A DNA stretch of 64,000 nucleotides, from positions 434,001-498,000 of the forward strand of contig JASNZF010000002.1 in NCBI GenBank assembly GCA_048499805.1. The letters run 5' to 3'. The position numbers and the translations under genes are program-made. Shown piece by piece: positions 34,944 to 43,950 of the stretch (within the stretch, counting starts at the first letter, position 1; each line of letters opens with the position of its first letter). This DNA is from JAWXBA01 sp048499805. Its GTDB lineage: Bacteria > Gemmatimonadota > Gemmatimonadetes > Gemmatimonadales > GWC2-71-9. The notes under the pieces were generated by a model. It saw only the letters and a list, made by a program, of their open reading frames with translations, had not been told where the DNA came from and searched no databases.

Positions 34944-36524
34944 GTGGAGACTGATCGGGAGGCCGCGGGGCAGGGGTTCCCACCTGGACGCCCCAAGGCA
35001 GCTGTCATGGAGACCGGAGGCGGGCCACGGCCCAACCCGCGCACGGTCCGGACCATCGGCGGGATCCTGGTGGTGGGTGCCATTCTCGTGGCAATGGTGC
35101 TGGTCTGGGGCCCTGGGGGGAGCGCCGCTCCGGGCGAGCCGGGGCTGCTCGACTACCCCAGGGGACCGCACGGCGCCCGCCTGCTCTCCGACGGTGCCCT
35201 GCAGGTCGAGATGACGATCTACGAGGACGGGGTGCCGCCCCACTTCCGGGTCTACCCACTCGATGCGGACCTCGAGCCGATTCCCCCGGGTGAGGTCGAG
35301 TTGCAGGTCGAGCTGCATCGCCTGGGCGGCCGGATTGACCGGTTCACCTTCCGGCCCGAGGGAGACTACCTGATCGGGGACGGCGTGGTGGAGGAGCCGC
35401 ACTCCTTCGATGTGAAGGTCACCGCGGTCCGGGGCGGCCAGCGCCATGCCTGGGAGTACGCCCAGATCGAGGGCAAGGTCCAGTTGGCGGCCGAGCAGCT
35501 GGCCAGCGCCGGAATCGTCATCGACAGTGTGGGACCGCGGATGATGGTCACCACCGTTGCCCTGCCGGGGGAAGTGAAGGCGGATGAGACCCGCCTGGCC
35601 CATGTCGTGCCCCGCCTCTCCGGCGTCGTCGTGGCAGTCCTGGCCAAGGAGGGAGACCGGGTGCGCCAGGACCAGGTGCTGGCGGTACTGAGCAGTCGGG
35701 AACTCGCCGACGCGAAGAGTGCCTACCTGGCCGCCGCGCGTCACGTGGAGTTCACCCGCGTGGCCCTGGCGCGCGAGGAGAGCCTCTGGCAGAAACAGAT
35801 CTCCGCCGAGCGGGAATTGCTCGAGGCCAGGCGGGTCTTCCATGAGGCCGAACTGGCCGCGAGCCTGGCGGGGCAGAACCTGATGGTGCTGGGGCTCACC
35901 CGGGCCGAGCTCGACGGGCTGCCGAGCGCGCCGGCGGAGAGCCTGCCGCGGTATGAGATCCGGTCGCCGTTGGGGGGCGAGGTGACCGAGCGGAATGTCA
36001 CCGTCGGGGAGGCGGTGGCGGCCGACGAGGACATCTTCACGGTGGCGGACCTGTCGACCATCTGGATCGACGTCACGGTCTACGCCAAGGACCTCGGCAA
36101 GGTGCGCCCCAACCAGGTGGCGACGGTCCGCTCTCCCGATCTCGGCATCGAGGCCCCTGGGCGGGTCACCTACCTGGGCCCCCTGGTGGGCCAGGACACC
36201 CGGGCCGCGATCGCCCGCATCGTGTTGCCGAACCCCGGCGGCCGGTGGCGACCCGGCCTGTTCGTGGCCGTCGAGCTGGTCGATGAAGAAGCCATGGTGC
36301 CCCTGGCGGTGCCCCTGGATGCCATCCAGACGTTCCGCGACTGGCAGGTGGTCTTCTTCCGGTACGGGGACTGGTTCGAGGCCCGGCCACTCGAGTTGGG
36401 ACGGAGCGATGGCCGGTGGGTCGAGGTCCGGGCCGGCCTGGCGCGAGGCGATCGCTACGCCGCAGTCAACAGCTTCGCGGTGAAGGCCGAAATCGGAAAG
36501 TTGGGGGCCAGCCATGACCACTGA
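34944..36524 (+). CDS. czcB: Efflux RND periplasmic adaptor, CzcB family (set 1)
   Basis: Membrane-fusion subunit linking CzcA and CzcC. An N-terminal anchor helix (IGGILVVGAILVAMVLVW) is followed by a metal-efflux-specific N-terminal domain, RGPHGARLLSDGALQVEMTI and GDGVVEEPHSFDVKV, present in CzcB-type adaptors but not in the sets 2 and 3 here. Lipoyl and hairpin regions then follow, with RLSGVVVAVLAKEGDRVRQ and TVADLSTIWIDVTVYAKDL. It ends in a His-containing GASHDH. The start is uncertain: GTG 34944 has GAGGAG upstream; 34911, 34938 and ATG 35007 are possible. Confidence 0.85.
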   Translation: METDREAAGQGFPPGRPKAAVMETGGGPRPNPRTVRTIGGILVVGAILVAMVLVWGPGGSAAPGEPGLLDYPRGPHGARLLSDGALQVEMTIYEDGVPPHFRVYPLDADLEPIPPGEVELQVELHRLGGRIDRFTFRPEGDYLIGDGVVEEPHSFDVKVTAVRGGQRHAWEYAQIEGKVQLAAEQLASAGIVIDSVGPRMMVTTVALPGEVKADETRLAHVVPRLSGVVVAVLAKEGDRVRQDQVLAVLSSRELADAKSAYLAAARHVEFTRVALAREESLWQKQISAERELLEARRVFHEAELAASLAGQNLMVLGLTRAELDGLPSAPAESLPRYEIRSPLGGEVTERNVTVGEAVAADEDIFTVADLSTIWIDVTVYAKDLGKVRPNQVATVRSPDLGIEAPGRVTYLGPLVGQDTRAAIARIVLPNPGGRWRPGLFVAVELVDEEAMVPLAVPLDAIQTFRDWQVVFFRYGDWFEARPLELGRSDGRWVEVRAGLARGDRYAAVNSFAVKAEIGKLGASHDH

Positions 36525-36538
36525 GCCGGGAGCCAGCC

Positions 36539-39500
36539 ATGATTGAAGGCCTGCTCAGGTTCTCGATCGGCCACCGATGGATGGTGGTGGTGGTGACCCT
36601 CGCGATGGCGGGGTTCGGGCTGTACAACTACACCCGGCTGCCGATCGACGCGGTGCCGGACATCACCAACGTACAGGTGCAGATCAACACCGAGGCCCCC
36701 GGATACTCGCCATTGGAGGCCGAGCAGCGGGTGACCTTCCTGGTCGAGACGGCGATGTCCGGGCTTCCCCGCCTGGAAGAGACCCGGTCGATCTCGCGCT
36801 ACGGGCTGTCGCAGGTGACGGTGGTGTTCGAGGATGGGACCGACATCTACTGGGCCCGGCAGCTGATCGCGGAACGGGTACAGGAGGTCAAGAGCCAGCT
36901 GCCGCCCGGCGTCGAGCCGCGGATGGGGCCGATCGCGACCGGCCTGGGCGAGATCTTCCTCTGGACCGTGGAGGCGATGCCTGGCGCGCGGACCCCGGAT
37001 GGGCGCGAGTACAACGGGATGGACCTCCGCACCATCCAGGACTGGATCGTGCGGCCGCAGCTCAAGACCGTGCCGGGCGTCGCGGACGTCAACAGCATCG
37101 GCGGGTACACCAAGGAATTCCACGTCACCCCCTCGCCCGACAAGTTGCTCTCCTTCGGGCTCTCATTCCGCGATGTGCTCGAGGCCCTGGCGCGCAACAA
37201 CAGCAATGTCGGCGCGGGCTACATCGAGCGGAGCGGTGAGCAGTACCTGATCCGGGCGCCCGGACAGGTCCAGACCATCGAGGACATCCGCCAGATCGTG
37301 GTCAGCCACCACCAGGGGACGCCGATCCACCTGCATGACGTGTCGGAGGTGCTGCTCGGAGGTGAGCTGCGCACCGGCGCGGCCACCGAGGACGGCCGGG
37401 AGGTCGTGCTCGGCACGGTCTTCATGCTGATCGACGAGAACAGCCGTGACGTCTCGGTCCGCGTGGCGGAGCGGATGGAGGAGGTGAACCGGTCGCTGCC
37501 CCCCGGGGTGATCGCCAAGACGGTCTACGACCGCACCACGCTGGTCGATGCCACGATCGCGACGGTGCAGGCCAACCTCGCGATGGGTGCCTTCCTGGTC
37601 ATCCTGATCCTGTTCCTGTTCCTCGGCAATGTCCGGGCGGCGGTCATCACCGCCGCGGTCATTCCGCTGGCCATGCTCTTCGCGATCACCGGCATGGTCG
37701 AGTGGAACGTCAGCGGCAACCTCCTCAGCCTCGGCGCGCTGGATTTCGGGATCATCGTGGATGGCGCGATCGTGATGGTGGAGAACGCCATGCGTCGCCT
37801 GGCGGAGCGTCAGGGGAGCACCGGGCGGCTGCTGACTCGGGCCGAGCGGCTGGTGGTCGTCGGCAATGCGTCCACCGAAGTCTGGCGCCCGACGATCTTC
37901 GGCCAGCTGATCATCATGGTGGTGTACCTGCCCATCCTGACGCTGACCGGCATCGAGGGCAAGATGTTCTTCCCGATGGCGTTCACCGTCCTGGCGGCGC
38001 TGCTGGGGGCCATGATCCTCTCGGTCACGTTCGTCCCCGCGGCGGTGGCGATCGCGGTGTCCGGGCGGGTCGGGGAGGAGGAGGGATTCCTGGTGCGCTG
38101 GGCGCATCGCGCCTATGTCCCCGCGCTCGCGCTGACCATGGGGCATCGGGCGGTCACCGTGACGGCCGCGATCGTGCTGATGCTGGTGACGGGGACGATG
38201 GCCACCCGGCTGGGGAGCGAGTTCCTGCCGAGCCTCGACGAGGGGGATCTGCTGGTCCACGCCCTGCGCATTCCCGGGACCAGCCTCTCCACCGCGGTGG
38301 AGATGCAGTTTGCCCTCGAGCACAAGCTCAAGTCATACCCCGAGGTGGACTACGTCTTCTCGAAGATCGGCACGGCGGAGATCGCGACCGACCCGATGCC
38401 GCCGAGCGTCGCCGACACCTACGTCATGCTGAAGCCGCGCGACCAGTGGCCGGATCCTTCCCGGCTCAAGGCCGACCTGGTCGCGCAGCTCCAGCGGGAA
38501 CTGCCGTCGATGCCCGGCAACAACTACGAGTTCATCCAGCCGATACAGATGCGCTTCAACGAGCTCATCGCCGGGGTCCGCAGCGACGTCGCGGTCAAGG
38601 TGTTTGGCGACGACATGACGGTCCTCGGGGAGGTCGGGGATCAGGTCGAGGCCATCCTGGCCTCGGTCGCCGGCGCGGCCGACACCAAGGTGGAGCAGAC
38701 CACCGGTCTGCCGGTGCTCACGGTCAGCCTCCGGCGGGCGGAAATGGCCCGGTTGGGCCTCAGCGTGGCGGACGTGCAGGACGTGGTGGAGGTGGCGATG
38801 GGCGGGAAGGTGGCCGGGCAGGTCTTCGAGGGCGACCGCCGGTTCGACATCGTAGTCCGGTTGCCGGAGGCGTTGCGGACCGACCTCGAGGCGATGCGTC
38901 GCATCCCCGTGCCGCTCCCGGCCGAGGGGCACGCCGGCGGGGCGGCCACGGACGGCAGCGTCGTGGGATTCGTGCCCTTGGCGGCCGTGGCGGACTTTGA
39001 CATCGCGCCGGGCCCCAACCAGGTCAGCCGGGAGAATGGCAAGCGGCGGGTTGTGGTGACCGCCAATGTCCGCGGCCGGGACATCGGCTCCTTCGTGGCC
39101 GAGGCGGAAGCGCGGATCCTGGAGGCGGTGGAGATTCCGCCGGGGTACTGGGTCGCGTGGGGCGGGCAGTTCGAGCAGCTGGTCTCTGCGCGGAAGCGCC
39201 TCCAGATCGTGGTGCCGGTGGCGCTCCTCTTGATCTTCGGGTTGCTCTTTGCCACCTTCGGCACGATCCGCGACGCGCTGCTGGTGTTCACCGGAGTGCC
39301 GCTGGCCCTCACGGGCGGGGTCTTCTTCCTGTGGGTCGGCGGCATCCCCTTCTCGATCTCGGCCGCGGTCGGTTTCATCGCACTCTCGGGGGTGGCCGTG
39401 CTGAACGGGCTGGTGCTGATCACCTTCATCAATCGATTGCGGGAGCAGGGCCAGGCCGTCGAGGACGCGGTGCGTCGCGGCGCCCTCGCCCGACTCCGAC

Positions 39501-39697
39501 CGGTCCTCATGACGGCGCTGGTCGCCTCGCTTGGTTTCCTGCCGATGATGCTGGCCACCGGTCGCGGGGCGGAAGTCCAGCGCCCCCTGGCCACGGTCGT
39601 GGTCGGCGGGATCCTCTCCTCCACGGTGCTGACCCTGCTGGTCCTGCCGGTCCTCTACCTCCTGTTCAACCGGGCGCCCGGCCGGGAGGCGGCATGA
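36539..39697 (+). CDS. czcA: Heavy-metal RND transporter, CzcA family (set 1)
   Basis: Proton-driven inner-membrane pump of 1052 residues. The start MIEGLLRFSIGHRWMVVVV and the segment AVPDITNVQVQINT are standard for heavy-metal RND proteins. Transmembrane helix 4 carries DFGIIVDGAIVMVEN with Asp402, Asp408 and Glu415, identical in spacing to the CzcA proton relay and unlike the Cu/Ag type (CusA). Divalent ions such as Zn, Co, Cd or Ni are therefore the likely cargo. The ATG is 14 bases after czcB; the end overlaps the hupE-like gene in an ATGA junction. Confidence 0.92.
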   Translation: MIEGLLRFSIGHRWMVVVVTLAMAGFGLYNYTRLPIDAVPDITNVQVQINTEAPGYSPLEAEQRVTFLVETAMSGLPRLEETRSISRYGLSQVTVVFEDGTDIYWARQLIAERVQEVKSQLPPGVEPRMGPIATGLGEIFLWTVEAMPGARTPDGREYNGMDLRTIQDWIVRPQLKTVPGVADVNSIGGYTKEFHVTPSPDKLLSFGLSFRDVLEALARNNSNVGAGYIERSGEQYLIRAPGQVQTIEDIRQIVVSHHQGTPIHLHDVSEVLLGGELRTGAATEDGREVVLGTVFMLIDENSRDVSVRVAERMEEVNRSLPPGVIAKTVYDRTTLVDATIATVQANLAMGAFLVILILFLFLGNVRAAVITAAVIPLAMLFAITGMVEWNVSGNLLSLGALDFGIIVDGAIVMVENAMRRLAERQGSTGRLLTRAERLVVVGNASTEVWRPTIFGQLIIMVVYLPILTLTGIEGKMFFPMAFTVLAALLGAMILSVTFVPAAVAIAVSGRVGEEEGFLVRWAHRAYVPALALTMGHRAVTVTAAIVLMLVTGTMATRLGSEFLPSLDEGDLLVHALRIPGTSLSTAVEMQFALEHKLKSYPEVDYVFSKIGTAEIATDPMPPSVADTYVMLKPRDQWPDPSRLKADLVAQLQRELPSMPGNNYEFIQPIQMRFNELIAGVRSDVAVKVFGDDMTVLGEVGDQVEAILASVAGAADTKVEQTTGLPVLTVSLRRAEMARLGLSVADVQDVVEVAMGGKVAGQVFEGDRRFDIVVRLPEALRTDLEAMRRIPVPLPAEGHAGGAATDGSVVGFVPLAAVADFDIAPGPNQVSRENGKRRVVVTANVRGRDIGSFVAEAEARILEAVEIPPGYWVAWGGQFEQLVSARKRLQIVVPVALLLIFGLLFATFGTIRDALLVFTGVPLALTGGVFFLWVGGIPFSISAAVGFIALSGVAVLNGLVLITFINRLREQGQAVEDAVRRGALARLRPVLMTALVASLGFLPMMLATGRGAEVQRPLATVVVGGILSSTVLTLLVLPVLYLLFNRAPGREAA

Positions 39698-40431
39698 GGA
39701 TGCTGCCGACCCTGCCACGCCCGCCCCGACCGCGCTGGGCGGCGATGCCGCTGGCGGTGCTGCTGGGCCTCCTCGGGGTGGCGCTGCTGCCCGCGGAGGC
39801 GCTGGCCCACGGCGTCGCCGCGGGAGACAAGGGGTACATCCAGGAGATCGTGGGCGTGCACCTGATTCCCTTCGCCTACCTCGGCGCCAAGCACATGGTC
39901 ACCGGATACGATCACCTGCTCTTCCTGCTGGGCGTGATCTTCTACCTGTACCGGCTGAAGGACATCGGCGTCTACGTCACGCTCTTCGCGATCGGGCATT
40001 CGACGACGCTGCTGCTCGGGGTCCTGACCGGAGTCAGCGTCAGCGCGTACCTGATCGACGCCATCATCGGGCTGTCAGTCGTTTACAAGTCGCTCGACAA
40101 CATGGGAGCGCTCGAGCGATGGTTCGGGCGGCAGCCCAACACCAAGGCCGCCACGCTGATCTTCGGCTTCTTTCATGGCTTTGGGCTCGCCACCAAGATC
40201 CTTGACTTCGAGGTGTCCCCCGAAGGGTTGATTCCCAACCTGCTCGCCTTCAACGTCGGGGTCGAGATTGGGCAGCTCCTGGCGCTGGGTGCCATCCTGA
40301 TCGGCATGAGCTACTGGCGCCGGACGCCGAGCTTTCACCGGCATGCCTACACCACCAATGTCGTCGTCATGACCGCGGGATTCCTGCTCATGGGATTGCA
40401 TCTCGCTGGATTCTTCATCCTTGACCTCTGA
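39694..40431 (+). CDS. HupE/UreJ family membrane protein
   Basis: Integral membrane protein of 245 residues with a signal-like N-terminus cleaved after AEALAHG and about six further helices. The family hallmarks GAKHMVTGYDHLLFLLGVIF, FAIGHSTTLLLG and GFFHGFGLATKI are present; conserved His residues may conduct metal. HupE/UreJ proteins are nickel or cobalt permeases, and relatives are common directly after czcA in metal-resistance operons. Direction of transport here is unknown. Its start overlaps the czcA stop. Confidence 0.8.
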   Translation: MRMLPTLPRPPRPRWAAMPLAVLLGLLGVALLPAEALAHGVAAGDKGYIQEIVGVHLIPFAYLGAKHMVTGYDHLLFLLGVIFYLYRLKDIGVYVTLFAIGHSTTLLLGVLTGVSVSAYLIDAIIGLSVVYKSLDNMGALERWFGRQPNTKAATLIFGFFHGFGLATKILDFEVSPEGLIPNLLAFNVGVEIGQLLALGAILIGMSYWRRTPSFHRHAYTTNVVVMTAGFLLMGLHLAGFFILDL

Positions 40432-40441
40432 GGAACGCTCG

Positions 40442-41098
40442 ATGCCCGATAGCCCACCAGCCCACAGCCCGGAACGGCCATCCTCGCGCCGCCTGCTCCG
40501 GTCCACGCTGATCGCCGCCGCGGTGGCCATCCTCCTGCTGTTCACAACGGTGCTGCCGGCGGAGTACGGCGTCGACCCCACCGGGGTGGGGGAGGTGCTT
40601 GGGCTCACCGAGATGGGCCGGATCAAGGTCTCCCTGGCCAAGGAACAGGCCGCGGCCGATTCCGCCGAGGCCGCTCTGGTCCAGGCGAGTGCCACTGCCG
40701 AGGCCGCTTCGCCGGCTGCCAACCCGCCCGCGGCCCCAGCCATCGTGGGGACGCCGGGCGCCGCTCCGGGAGGCGAGGCCCCACCCGCGACCAACAGTCA
40801 TGTCACGGAAGTGAGGCTCGGGCCGAATGAGGGGAAGGAGATCAAGCTCATCATGCGGAAGGGCGCCCAAGTAGCTTTCTCGTGGGCGACGGATCGTGGC
40901 GCGGTCAACTACGACCTCCACGCCGATGCCCCGGGAATCAGCTATCATGGATACGGCAAGGGCAACGGCCTGGCGGCGCATGAGGGCACCCTGGTGGCGG
41001 CCTTCGACGGATCCCACGGCTGGTTCTTCCGCAACCGGGGATCCGACGCCCTGACGGTGATCCTGCGGACCAACGGCGACTACAGCGCGCTCAAGTGA
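40442..41098 (+). CDS. Transmembrane anchor protein of metal-efflux clusters
   Basis: The 218-residue product has a single N-terminal membrane helix (STLIAAAVAILLLFTTV), a TVLPAEYGVDPTGVG segment, a long Ala/Pro linker (about 75-120) and a C-terminal beta domain with VAFSWATDRGAVNYDLHAD and GWFFRNRGSDALTVIL. This matches proteins annotated only as transmembrane anchor in proteobacterial metal-resistance operons, where they also follow a HupE/UreJ gene. Function is unknown; a structural or sensing role in the envelope is inference. ATG 40442 is chosen; an upstream TTG would add seven residues. Confidence 0.65.
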   Translation: MPDSPPAHSPERPSSRRLLRSTLIAAAVAILLLFTTVLPAEYGVDPTGVGEVLGLTEMGRIKVSLAKEQAAADSAEAALVQASATAEAASPAANPPAAPAIVGTPGAAPGGEAPPATNSHVTEVRLGPNEGKEIKLIMRKGAQVAFSWATDRGAVNYDLHADAPGISYHGYGKGNGLAAHEGTLVAAFDGSHGWFFRNRGSDALTVILRTNGDYSALK

Positions 41099-41221
41099 GG
41101 GGGCCGCGGCCGTCGGCATGCATTGATGGTGAGTGATGCGCCGCCCGCTCCGTGCGGGCGGGCACCGTCTGTGATGGCATCCTGTTGGTGCAGCTTTCTC
41201 CGACCATTCTGGAGGCAGTCC

Positions 41222-42037
41222 ATGAAACGCCCTGTGCTTGCCAGCCTCGCCGCCCTGACCCTGGGGGCCTCGCTGCTCTACGCCCATGACCTGTTCATCC
41301 GGCTCGATTCCTACTTTCTGGCCCCCAACACCAGCGTCTCGGTCCGGGTCATCAACGGCACCTTCTTCAAGAGCGAGAACTGGATCACCCGCGACCGGGT
41401 GACTGACATCGCCATGGTGACCGCGGCTGGCCGGACCCGAATCGACACCACCAACTGGTCTGCCTCGCGCGATTCGCTCACCACCCTCCTGGCGATCCGA
41501 ACCGGTGCCGCGGGCGTGATGGTCCTTGGCGCCTCCACCAAGGCCCGCGACCTGCATCTCGAGGCCGCCGATTTCAACGAGTACCTCAAGGTGGACGGCA
41601 TTCCCGACGTGCTCGAGGCCCGGCGCCGGAGCAACGAACTCGGCCTCGCCGCCTGGGAGCGCTACGCCAAGCACGTCAAGGCGATTGTCCAGGTAGGTGA
41701 CAACACCAACGGGCCGTTCGACACCGTGCTCGGATATCCCGCCGAGATCGTGGCGCTGGTGAACCCCTACACCCTGCGGGCAGGCGGCACGATGCGGATC
41801 CGTTGCCTGGTCAAGGGCCAGCCGGCGGCCAATCAGCTGGTCATCGTCGGCGGGGAAGGTGCCCGGGGGCCGATTGCCGACCGGTCGCTCCGGACCAATG
41901 CGGCCGGGGAGCTGTCGTTCTCGATCACCGAGGCCGGCAGCTGGTTCGCCAAGACGATCAACATGACCCGGGTCCGGGGCCAGGCCGAGCTCGACTACGA
42001 GTCCCAGTGGGCCACCCTGACCTTCGGGGTGCGCTGA
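41222..42037 (+). CDS. DUF4198-domain periplasmic protein
   Basis: Exported protein of 271 residues. The signal peptide ends at LLYAHDLF, placing His near the mature N-terminus. The domain reads HDLFIRLDSYFLAPNTSVSV early, and in the middle FDTVLGYPAEIVALVNPYTL, TMRIRCLVKGQPAANQLV and TNAAGELSFSITEAGSWF, typical of DUF4198 (PF10670, which includes NikM-type nickel-uptake components). ATG 41222 follows a GGAGG. It closes the first metal cluster, 123 bases after the anchor protein. Metal contact is inferred from context. Confidence 0.75.
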   Translation: MKRPVLASLAALTLGASLLYAHDLFIRLDSYFLAPNTSVSVRVINGTFFKSENWITRDRVTDIAMVTAAGRTRIDTTNWSASRDSLTTLLAIRTGAAGVMVLGASTKARDLHLEAADFNEYLKVDGIPDVLEARRRSNELGLAAWERYAKHVKAIVQVGDNTNGPFDTVLGYPAEIVALVNPYTLRAGGTMRIRCLVKGQPAANQLVIVGGEGARGPIADRSLRTNAAGELSFSITEAGSWFAKTINMTRVRGQAELDYESQWATLTFGVR

Positions 42038-42201
42038 GCAAGCCGCGGGCGCAGCCAGCGGGATTGTCTCCGGCGGTCAGCCTCACATCGGAGTCATCCC
42101 GAACACCGCGAAGCGGTGGAGGGATCTTGTCCGCGTCGGGCGGGATCCTGCGCAGGGCGCGCGGCTGAGGCCGCGGCCCTGTCCCGAACGCAGTGAGGGA
42201 T

Positions 42202-42553
42202 CGGCCAGGCGCGTCGCTGAAGCCACGGGGGCCGACCGCCCGCCCATGCCGACCTGACGCTCGGAGTCCATCGTAGCGGCGCGCCACCGGCGCGCCGCTA
42301 CGTGGATCAAGCGCCAGCAACAGGCCCGCGCGGAGCCCGGGCGCCGGCGACCTGAAAATCGGCGGGGGTAGGGAGCGTGCCGAATTGGACCCGCGGCTAA
42401 AGCCGCGGCTCGGCCAGGCGCGTCGCTGAAGCGACGGGGGGGCGGCCGATCGCCCACGCCCGCCGGATGCTCGGCGTCCATCGTAGCGGCGCGCCTCCGG
42501 CGCGCCGCTACGCGCATCAAGCGCCCAACAAGAGCCCACGCGCAGCGCGGGCG
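42202..42553. repeat. Two direct copies of a ~145-base element with internal palindrome
   Basis: Two imperfect copies lie about 210 bases apart, at roughly 42202-42343 and 42411-42553. Each starts CGGCCAGGCGCGTCGCTGAA and ends near GCGCGGGCG-like sequence. Each contains a perfect 14-base inverted repeat, CGTAGCGGCGCGCC and its complement, with a three-base loop (42272-42302 and 42482-42512). Short GAACGCAGTGAGGGATC-like pieces upstream (42085-42200) resemble widespread intergenic repeats. No transposase is present, so non-autonomous or REP-like elements are the best guess. Confidence 0.7.
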
Positions 42554-43215
42554 TTGAGACGCCGCCTCCTGGGGAGCGGCAAGGCGGAATGCCAGAGGCC
42601 GAGCAGTCTGCCAGATGCTCGTGCCGGTCAGGGGGCTGCGGGCCGCCGATCAGGTCGTGCGCAGCGAGCTGCAGCGACTGCGGACGAAAGTGCAACGAGT
42701 GCGCACGGAAGTGCAGCGAGTGCGGACCGACGTGACCGCTCTGCGCGGGAGCGATACCGCGCTGCGCACCATTCTGCCGCGTGCGCGCAGCCTGCTGACC
42801 GCGATGCGGAAACGCGATACCACGAGGGCGCACGACCTCGCCACGAGGGCGGACGAGTGCGCCACCTGAGCGGAGGGAGCTGACCACTCCGCGAAAGACC
42901 GATTCCACGAGGGCGCACGGAGCTGACCGGTCGGTGGAATCGCGATACCACTCCGCGCACGGAGCTGACCACGATTTCAGTGACCGATACCACTCCGACA
43001 AGGAGGGCAACCGGCGGGTTCGGGAAAGTGTCGGGGCCGGCCGCGGCGGGCGACGAGATGATCTGGACGGAGGACAACGCGTCCGCATTGGGGGACAGTG
43101 GGTTGGGGCATTTGTCGGAGGGGCGGGGCGGGGTGCCGGAAGGTCTGAAGGAGGAGGTTGGCTGGCTGGGATGGGGTGATACAGGTCCCGGCAATCGAGC
43201 GGAACTCGATGCGGG
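42554..43215. repeat. Gene-poor stretch with degenerate short repeats
   Basis: No convincing gene. From about 42660 three successive units of 21 bases (of the type CGAGTGCGCACGGAAGTGCAG) occur, and from about 42800 to 42990 modules such as GATACCACTCCGCGCACGG and CACGAGGGCGCACGACCTCG recur in changed order. One short plus-strand frame (42615-42869) translates the 21-base units as a helical QRVRTEV-type repeat, and the opposite frames are open too, as expected for biased repeat DNA. Whether any of it is expressed is unknown. Confidence 0.45.
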
Positions 43216-43429
43216 TCACGGATCGAGCATCCTCCGCAGGCGCTCCCGCACCACGGGCCAGGAGCGTGGGTCCTGGCCGTCATCCTGCAAGCGGGCTTCC
43301 AGAACCTCGAGTGCCAGCGGGGGCCCCGTGGCCGTCGAGGCTGTCGAGCAGCCGGTCCACCAGGTAGGCGCGCTCATCCGCCGTCAGGCCGAGGGCGGTG
43401 GCTTCGACATCATGCAATGGGACGGGCAT
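43216..43429 (-). pseudogene. Addiction-module antitoxin (PF09720-like), frameshifted
   Basis: Reading the minus strand from an ATG with GGAGGT five bases upstream gives MPVPLHDVEATALGLTADER and then AYLVDRLLDSLDG, the start of small addiction-module antitoxins. At a GGGGCCCCC run near 43335 the frame shifts by one base; the next frame continues LALEVLEARLQDDGQDPRSW to RRMLDP and a stop. The total length of 214 bases is not a multiple of three, confirming the shift. A real inactivation or a miscounted homopolymer both explain it. No RelE/ParE-type partner follows. Confidence 0.6.
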
Positions 43430-43512
43430 CAGGGCACCTCCGCGGTGCTGCTCTCCAACGTCGGCAGTGAGCGGGGAACAGGCAAGAGGAAAATACGCGA
43501 AAGGGGGCTTGT

Positions 43513-43950
43513 TCAGGAACTCGACTCGACGAGCTCCAGGTGAAGATGCCCTGGGCTCAGCGGCAGAAAATCCTTGTCCGTCGTGAGCAGCCAGGACCCG
43601 GTGACGCTCGCCGTCGCCGCGATCCAGAGGTCATTCTGCCCGATGCCCAAGCCGTGCTCGACACAATGCGCGGCGATCTCGGCGTACTTGGGGACGACAC
43701 CGGGGTGCCGCAGGTCGAGCACGACCAGTTCGGCCAGCAGGTGGCGAAGCGCCCCCTGCTTCGCCTCCCCCCAGCCGAGCCGAGTGGCCATCGCGAGACA
43801 CTCGCCGACGGTCACGATGGAGATCAGGGGCCGGTCGGGCCGACCCAGCAGCCGATGTTCCTCACTGAGGCGCTTGCCGAGGGGGCTCGCTCGGACCAGG
43901 TGGATCAGGATGTTCGTGTCCAGGAGGATCGGTGCCCCCTGAGGAATCAC
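43513..43950 (-). CDS. PIN-domain toxin, VapC-like
   Basis: Small RNase of the PIN fold, 145 residues. The expected acidic active-site residues are seen in PILLDTNILIHL (Asp11), IVTVGECLAMA, GIGQNDLWIAATA and LLTTDKDFLPL. Such toxins cleave tRNA or rRNA and are held inactive by a co-expressed antitoxin. GTG start overlaps the upstream 309-residue gene by four bases, so that protein is its likely partner. Located in an accessory island beside a restriction-modification gene. Confidence 0.85.
   Translation of the reverse strand: MIPQGAPILLDTNILIHLVRASPLGKRLSEEHRLLGRPDRPLISIVTVGECLAMATRLGWGEAKQGALRHLLAELVVLDLRHPGVVPKYAEIAAHCVEHGLGIGQNDLWIAATASVTGSWLLTTDKDFLPLSPGHLHLELVESSS

Noticed and set aside
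42640..43000. Possible CRISPR array
   Set aside because: Repeats are imperfect, not separated by unique spacers of constant length, and no cas gene is present.
41958..43283. A 441-codon open frame on the minus strand
   Set aside because: It crosses the end of the DUF4198 gene, palindromic repeats and degenerate repeats, is rich in Arg/Pro/Ser, and has no recognisable motif; open frames of this kind are common by chance in GC-rich repeat DNA.
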